Source of the DNA: Bifidobacteriaceae bacterium
GTDB lineage: Bacteria; Actinomycetota; Actinomycetes; Actinomycetales; WQXJ01
DNA: 9,996 nt
Reading direction: 5' to 3'
Assembly: GCA_031272565.1 (NCBI GenBank)
Contig: JAISTN010000392.1
Span: 1-9,996 of the forward strand
The notes beneath the pieces are model-generated. The model was not told the origin of the DNA, made no database searches, and saw nothing but the letters and a program-made list of their open reading frames with translations. The position numbers were made by a program, and so were the translations under genes. This document shows, piece by piece, positions 6,481 through 9,996 of the stretch; positions within the stretch are counted from its first letter, which is position 1; the number at the start of each line of letters is the position of its first letter.

Positions 6481-6493
6481 GTCGCGCCCACGG

Positions 6494-7774
6494 TCAGCCT
6501 TGGGCCGCCGGCGTGATGTACTCCAGGCCGCCCAGACCGGGCCGCAGCACCGGCGGCACCCAGACCGAACCGTCCGCCTGCTGGTGGTTTTCCAGCAGGG
6601 CCACAATCCACCGGGTGGTGGCGAACGTACCGTTCAAGGTGGCAACTGGCCGGGTCGAGCCGTCCTCAGTCCGTTCCCGGATGTTCAGCCGGCGGGCCTG
6701 GAAGGTGGTGCAGTTGGAGGTGGAAGTCATCTCCCGGTACTTGCCTTGGGTGGGGATCCAGGCTTCGCAGTCATATTTGCGGGCCGCCGAGGTCCCCAAG
6801 TCGCCCGCCGCCACATCGATCACCCGGTAGGGCAGTTCCATGGCGGCCAGCATCTGCTCCTCGAAACCCAGCAGCCGCAGGTGCTCCTGGTGGGCGTCCT
6901 CCTGGCGGGTGTAGGCGAACATTTCCACCTTGTGGAACTGGTGCACCCGGAAAATGCCCTTGGTGTCCTTGCCGTAGGAACCGGCCTCCCGGCGGTAGCA
7001 GGCCGACCAGCCGGCGTAACGCAGCGGGCCTTGGCCGAGGTCCAAGATCTCATTCAAATGGAAGCCGGCCAAGGCCACCTCAGAGGTGCCGGTCAGGTAC
7101 AGATCATCGGCCGGCAGGTAGTAGACCTCGTCGTTGTGTTCACCCAGGAAGCCGGTGCCTTGCATGACTTCCGGTTTGACCAGGGTGGGGGTCACCATGG
7201 GTGTGAAGCCCAGGTCGCTGGCCAGCCCGATGGCGTGCGTCAACAGGGCCAGTTCCAGCCGCGCCCCGGCCCCGGTCAGGTAGTAGAAGCGCGCACCGGA
7301 CACCTTGGCGCCCCGCTGCGTGTCGAACAGTTTCAGGGCCTCGCCCAGTTCCTCGTGGGGCTTGGGCGTGAAGCCCTCGGCCGCGAAGTCGCGCGGTGTG
7401 CCCACCTCACGCAGCACCACATAGTCGTCTTCGCCACCTTGCGGGGCGCCCTCCTCCACCAGGTTGGGCAGCTTCAGCAGGGCGGTCTTGAGCGTCTCCG
7501 CGGTCTGGTCGGCCGCGGCGCCGGCCTGTTTGACCTGAGCGGCCAGGGTTTGGGCCTGCGCCACCAGGGCCTTCTTGTCTTCGCCCTTGGCTGCGGCCAC
7601 CTGCTTGCCGAAGGCTTTCTGTTCGGCCCTGGCCGTCTCGAAAGCTACCAAGGCTTCCCGGTTGGCGGCATCGGCCTGCACAATGGCGTCCACCACCGCC
7701 GGGTCCGCTCCCCGGGACCGCTGGGAGGCCCGGGCCAGTTCTGGGTTGTCGCGTAGCACCTTCAGGTCAATCAC
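6494..7774 (-). CDS. serS: Seryl-tRNA synthetase
   Basis: A class II aminoacyl-tRNA synthetase charging tRNA-Ser (and tRNA-Sec where present) with serine. The 426 residues are the normal bacterial size. Residues 1-105 are the tRNA-binding arm, an Ala/Gln/Lys-rich antiparallel coiled coil. The catalytic domain shows [20 protein letters not shown] (motif 1 region, 190-209), the TxE serine-binding loop TGTSE (228-232), motif 2 CYRREAG (259-265) with [12 protein letters not shown] (275-286), and motif 3 [19 protein letters not shown] (380-398) with Arg388. The motif 3 variant with ATTRW is the actinobacterial form. The start is GTG 7774. AGG lies about 9 nt ahead, but a TAGGCT element 7 nt before the GTG also fits a leaderless message. 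It heads a probable unit with the HAD and FAH-family genes. No T-box-like leader can fit in the 57 bp upstream. Confidence 0.98.
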   Translation of the reverse strand: MIDLKVLRDNPELARASQRSRGADPAVVDAIVQADAANREALVAFETARAEQKAFGKQVAAAKGEDKKALVAQAQTLAAQVKQAGAAADQTAETLKTALLKLPNLVEEGAPQGGEDDYVVLREVGTPRDFAAEGFTPKPHEELGEALKLFDTQRGAKVSGARFYYLTGAGARLELALLTHAIGLASDLGFTPMVTPTLVKPEVMQGTGFLGEHNDEVYYLPADDLYLTGTSEVALAGFHLNEILDLGQGPLRYAGWSACYRREAGSYGKDTKGIFRVHQFHKVEMFAYTRQEDAHQEHLRLLGFEEQMLAAMELPYRVIDVAAGDLGTSAARKYDCEAWIPTQGKYREMTSTSNCTTFQARRLNIRERTEDGSTRPVATLNGTFATTRWIVALLENHQQADGSVWVPPVLRPGLGGLEYITPAAQG

Positions 7775-7781
7775 GCACCGA

Positions 7782-7787
7782 AGCCTA
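7782..7787 (-). promoter_or_regulatory. Candidate -10 element for serS
   Basis: TAGGCT on the - strand fits TANNNT and ends 7 nt before the GTG start, suggesting transcription starts at or next to the start codon. No clear -35. The 57-bp gap shared with the lipid kinase gene leaves little room for any longer leader. Confidence 0.35.
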
Positions 7788-7818
7788 CCTGGGCGGGCCA
7801 GCCGGCACCCAGTGGGAG

Positions 7819-7824
7819 CACAAT
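7819..7824 (+). promoter_or_regulatory. Candidate -10 element for the lipid kinase gene
   Basis: CACAAT ends 7 nt before GTG 7832, mirroring the 7-nt spacing of the serS element on the other strand. It is part of ACAATTGGG, also found just ahead of the mpg GTG. A GGGAG at 7814-7818 is 13 nt from the start, too far for a usual ribosome binding site. Confidence 0.3.
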
Positions 7825-7831
7825 TGGGACC

Positions 7832-8911
7832 GTGACTTGGCAGGCATGGGCGGGGGTTGCCGGGGCCGTGGTGGGCCTAGCCGGGCTGATCGCCGCGCTG
7901 GCGGCCTGGCGCGGCCTGCGGCGCCTGCGCCGCACCGCCGCCCGGGCGGGCCAACTCAGGCTGGGTGCGACGGACCGCCAGCGGGCCGCCTTTGTGGTCA
8001 ACCCCGCCAAGCACGGGGTGGCCGATCTGAAAAAGCTGGCCCACACGGTCAGCGCCGAATTGGGCCTGGGGGAACCGCTTTGGCTGGAGACCACGCCCAC
8101 CTCGCCCGGCACGGCTCAGGCCGCCGATGCCGCCGCCCAGCCAGGCGTGCGGACGGTGGTGGCCGTAGGCGGCGACGGCACGGTGCGGGCGGTGGCCGCC
8201 GGCTTGGCCGGCGGCCCGGTACCGATGGGCATTGTGCCGCTGGGGACCGCCAACTTGTTGGCGCGCAACCTGCACCTGCCGCTGGTGGACCGCCGCGACG
8301 CCCTGGAGGTCGCCCTGGCCGGCGCCCGCCTGGCCATCGACGTGGGGCGCCTGAACGCCTGGGGGCCGGGCGCCCAGCCGGTGTTGGAAGACGAGGTTTT
8401 CCTGGTCATTGCGGGGCTAGGCTTCGACGCCGCCATGATCTCAGGCGCGCCACCGAAGCTGAAGGCCAGGGTCGGCTGGCCCGCCTACTTCCTGTCCGGC
8501 ATCAACCACCTGGCGGACAAGCCCATCCGGGTGCGGGTCTGGGCCGATGGCTCCGAACGCCACGCCCTGGTCAAGGCGGCCATGTTTGGTAACTGTGGCC
8601 TGCTGCCTGCCGGCCTGCGGCTGGTGCCGGACGCGGACGTGACCGACGGCCTACTGGACTTGGTGATGGTTGAGGCCCGCCACGGCTTGTTCGGCTGGCT
8701 GGCCCTGGCCCTGCAGGTGGCGGGACACTCGTTGGGCGTGCGGGCCAACCCGCGGCGGGCCGCCGGGCGGCTGACCTTTCAACAGGCGCAGCGGGTCAGG
8801 GTGGTCTGCGAGACCGTCCAACAAGTGCAGATCGACGGCGAACTGGTGGGCCGGGCCAGCGCCATCGAAAGCTGGGTGCAACCCTTGGCCCTGACCGTGT
8901 TGACCCGGTAG
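7832..8911 (+). CDS. Diacylglycerol kinase-family lipid kinase with N-terminal membrane anchor
   Basis: Probably phosphorylates diacylglycerol or a related lipid with ATP at the cytoplasmic side of the membrane, feeding phosphatidic acid back to phospholipid synthesis. Residues about 5-26 are one hydrophobic helix followed by a basic stretch RGLRRLRR, an in-facing anchor. The catalytic domain begins at AFVVNPAK (53-60), then VGGDGT (112-117), the nucleotide-binding signature of the DagK/YegS/sphingosine kinase family. [12 protein letters not shown] (136-147) and GLGFDAAMI (about 194-202) follow, and QIDGE near the C-terminus is the usual family ending. The 359 residues are slightly longer than soluble DgkB-like enzymes because of the anchor. 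GTG 7832 is chosen because it includes the whole helix. pheA starts 74 bp downstream on the same strand, so they may be co-transcribed. Lipid specificity is not readable; sugar-lipid or sphingoid substrates are possible. Confidence 0.92.
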   Translation: MTWQAWAGVAGAVVGLAGLIAALAAWRGLRRLRRTAARAGQLRLGATDRQRAAFVVNPAKHGVADLKKLAHTVSAELGLGEPLWLETTPTSPGTAQAADAAAQPGVRTVVAVGGDGTVRAVAAGLAGGPVPMGIVPLGTANLLARNLHLPLVDRRDALEVALAGARLAIDVGRLNAWGPGAQPVLEDEVFLVIAGLGFDAAMISGAPPKLKARVGWPAYFLSGINHLADKPIRVRVWADGSERHALVKAAMFGNCGLLPAGLRLVPDADVTDGLLDLVMVEARHGLFGWLALALQVAGHSLGVRANPRRAAGRLTFQQAQRVRVVCETVQQVQIDGELVGRASAIESWVQPLALTVLTR

Positions 8912-8930
8912 CGGCGTGCCGCCGGGCCAG

Positions 8931-8965
8931 CCGGAAAGGCTACGCTGGTGCCCTGCCAGTTCCGG
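8931..8965 (+). promoter_or_regulatory. Dyad-symmetric element ahead of pheA
   Basis: CCGGAA (8931-8936) is complementary to TTCCGG (8960-8965). Within it CTGG (8945-8948) pairs with CCAG (8956-8959), directly adjacent to the outer right arm, giving a 10-bp stem with an 8-nt bulge on the left side and a 7-nt loop. A competing AGCC/GGCT hairpin (8929-8932 with 8938-8941) overlaps the left arm. TACGCT at 8941-8946, a possible -10, lies within it. It could be an operator around a pheA promoter or an RNA leader structure. There is no T-run and no short Phe-rich leader ORF, so classical attenuation is not supported. Confidence 0.3.
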
Positions 8966-8973
8966 TTAGTTTC

Positions 8974-8979
8974 AGGAGA
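8974..8979 (+). promoter_or_regulatory. Strong ribosome binding site for pheA
   Basis: AGGAGA lies 6 nt before ATG 8986. It is the best Shine-Dalgarno sequence in the window, contrasting with the weak or absent sites ahead of mpg, the lipid kinase and the 335-residue protein. Confidence 0.85.
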
Positions 8980-8985
8980 AGCCAC

Positions 8986-9960
8986 ATGTCCACGCCCCCC
9001 ACCGCGCTGCCGCGTTACGCCTACCTGGGCCCGGCCGGCACGTTTACCGAGGAGGCCCTCACCCGGGTGGTGGACCCCAATCAGGCTGTGCTGTTGCCCC
9101 AGATTGATGTCATCAGCGCCATTGACCGGGTGCGCGAGGGCCAGGCGGACTTCGCCGTGGTGGCGATTGAGAACTCGGTCGAGGGCGGCGTCACCGCCGT
9201 CCTGGATGCCCTGGCGGAAGGTACGCCGCTGGTCATCATGCGGGAAATCCTGGTACCCGTCTCGTTCACCCTGGCGGCCCTGCCAGGCGTGGTGTTGGAG
9301 GACGTACGGCGGGTGGCCGCCCACACGCACGCCTGGGCGCAGTGCCGCAACTGGATGCACCGGCGCTTGCCGCAGGCCAGCCACGTGGTGGCGACATCGA
9401 ACACTTCCTCCGCTGCCCTGCTGGCCCGGGTGGCAGCGGGCGAGGTGGCACCCGAGTTGTTGGACTTCGATGCCGCCCTGGTGCCCCCGGCGGCCGTAGC
9501 CCACTACGGCCTGGCCACCCTGGCCAGCGGGGTGGCGGACAATTTGAGCGCCGTCACCCGCTTTGTCCTGATTGGCCAGCCAGGCCCGGTGCCGGCTCCC
9601 ACTGGTGCCGACAAGACCACCTTGGTGGTGGGCCTGCCGGATGAACGGGCCGGCGCCCTGCTGGAAATGCTGGAGCACTTTGCCACTCGCGGCATCAACC
9701 TGTCCCGCATCGAATCGCGGCCGTCCGGGGACGGTTTTGGCCGCTATTTGTTCTCGATCGACGCGGAGGCCCACGTGGCCGAGCCGCGCATGACAGAGAC
9801 CTTGGTGGGCTTGCATCGGTTCTCGCCCAAGGTGCGTTACCTGGGCAGCTACCCCAAGGCCGATGCCGTGCCCACGCCCCTGCGGCCGGGCACCACTCAG
9901 GCGGACTACCTGTCGGCGCAGGATTGGGTGGCTGAGGTTCAGGCTGGGCGCGCGGTCTGA
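8986..9960 (+). CDS. pheA: Prephenate dehydratase with ACT domain
   Basis: Converts prephenate to phenylpyruvate with loss of water and CO2, the committed step to phenylalanine, in the cytoplasm. The 324 residues carry an N-terminal dehydratase domain and a C-terminal ACT domain with no chorismate mutase, the usual monofunctional actinobacterial form. The catalytic domain shows YLGPAGTFTEEAL (13-25), VVAIENSVEGGV (58-69) and the TRF motif (191-193) needed for dehydratase activity. The ACT domain (about 210-290) has RAGALLEMLEHF (221-232) and ESRP (243-246), residues linked to phenylalanine binding, so feedback inhibition by Phe is expected. About 25 residues follow the ACT domain. ATG 8986 is certain given the strong AGGAGA site. 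The gene sits behind the lipid kinase; the dyad element in the gap may allow separate control. Confidence 0.97.
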   Translation: MSTPPTALPRYAYLGPAGTFTEEALTRVVDPNQAVLLPQIDVISAIDRVREGQADFAVVAIENSVEGGVTAVLDALAEGTPLVIMREILVPVSFTLAALPGVVLEDVRRVAAHTHAWAQCRNWMHRRLPQASHVVATSNTSSAALLARVAAGEVAPELLDFDAALVPPAAVAHYGLATLASGVADNLSAVTRFVLIGQPGPVPAPTGADKTTLVVGLPDERAGALLEMLEHFATRGINLSRIESRPSGDGFGRYLFSIDAEAHVAEPRMTETLVGLHRFSPKVRYLGSYPKADAVPTPLRPGTTQADYLSAQDWVAEVQAGRAV

Positions 9961-9966
9961 CCAGTT

Positions 9967-9989
9967 GGGCCGGCGCCGGCGGCCGGCCC
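9967..9989 (+). terminator. Possible terminator hairpin after pheA
   Basis: GGGCCGG (9967-9973) and CCGGCCC (9983-9989) form a 7-bp G/C stem with a 9-nt loop, starting 6 nt after the pheA stop. The following GGTTTGC is barely T-rich and the window ends there. Such self-complementary GC strings are also common in high-GC DNA, so the call is tentative. Confidence 0.4.
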
Positions 9990-9996
9990 GGTTTGC

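Noticed and set aside
5907..6830. 307-residue rightward ORF opposite the HAD and serS genes
   Set aside because: It is a shadow of two well-supported - strand genes and has no start context or motif.
6500..7756. 418-residue rightward ORF opposite serS
   Set aside because: It lies fully antisense to an unmistakable seryl-tRNA synthetase and has the Gly/Gln/Val-rich composition of a shadow frame with no recognisable domain.
8931..8985. Phe-type attenuator ahead of pheA
   Set aside because: There is no short leader ORF with Phe codons and no T-run after a hairpin.
8779..9816. 345-residue leftward ORF opposite pheA and the kinase 3' end
   Set aside because: It is antisense to two motif-confirmed genes, with Gly/His/Gln-rich composition and no domain.
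1..9996. CRISPR array, IS element, phage or defence system
   Set aside because: No regularly spaced repeats, transposase, integrase, terminal repeats or nuclease/helicase motifs were seen; gene content is housekeeping.

Overview
The window looks like ordinary chromosome of a high-GC actinobacterium. Support for this comes from the strong G/C bias, many GTG starts, the actinobacterial form of seryl-tRNA synthetase motif 3 ([20 protein letters not shown]), and the pheA / lipid kinase / serS / HAD gene neighbourhood, which I know from Actinomycetota. I cannot place it below phylum level. I see no phage, IS, CRISPR, toxin-antitoxin or biosynthetic-cluster signature, and no gap between genes longer than about 135 bp.

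Left part (1-2791): the 3' end of a family 2-like glycosyltransferase on the + strand runs tail-to-tail into, and overlaps by 209 bp, a 795-residue envelope protein on the - strand. That protein has a signal peptide, a phosphatase-like extracytoplasmic domain and a multi-pass membrane domain. Both probably act in cell-envelope biology, but neither function can be fixed from sequence.

Middle (2843-4780): a complete tRNA-Gly(CCC) with encoded CCA is followed by a strong hairpin terminator. Just past the hairpin lies an inverted copy of a tRNA T-arm. Then come a DNA-3-methyladenine glycosylase (mpg, base excision repair) and a conserved-looking 335-residue protein that I do not recognise.

Right part (4787-9996): a - strand transcription unit reads serS -> HAD-IIB phosphatase -> fumarylacetoacetate-hydrolase-family enzyme. 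It diverges, across only 57 bp, from a + strand pair: a membrane-anchored diacylglycerol-kinase-family lipid kinase, then pheA (prephenate dehydratase with ACT domain, the committed step to phenylalanine). Together these are translation, metabolite handling, lipid signalling or turnover, and amino-acid synthesis genes.

The most interesting signals are small: the overlapping gene tails, the tRNA-derived inverted repeat, and short -10-like elements placed just ahead of several GTG starts that suggest leaderless mRNAs. I did not find a convincing undescribed multi-gene system.
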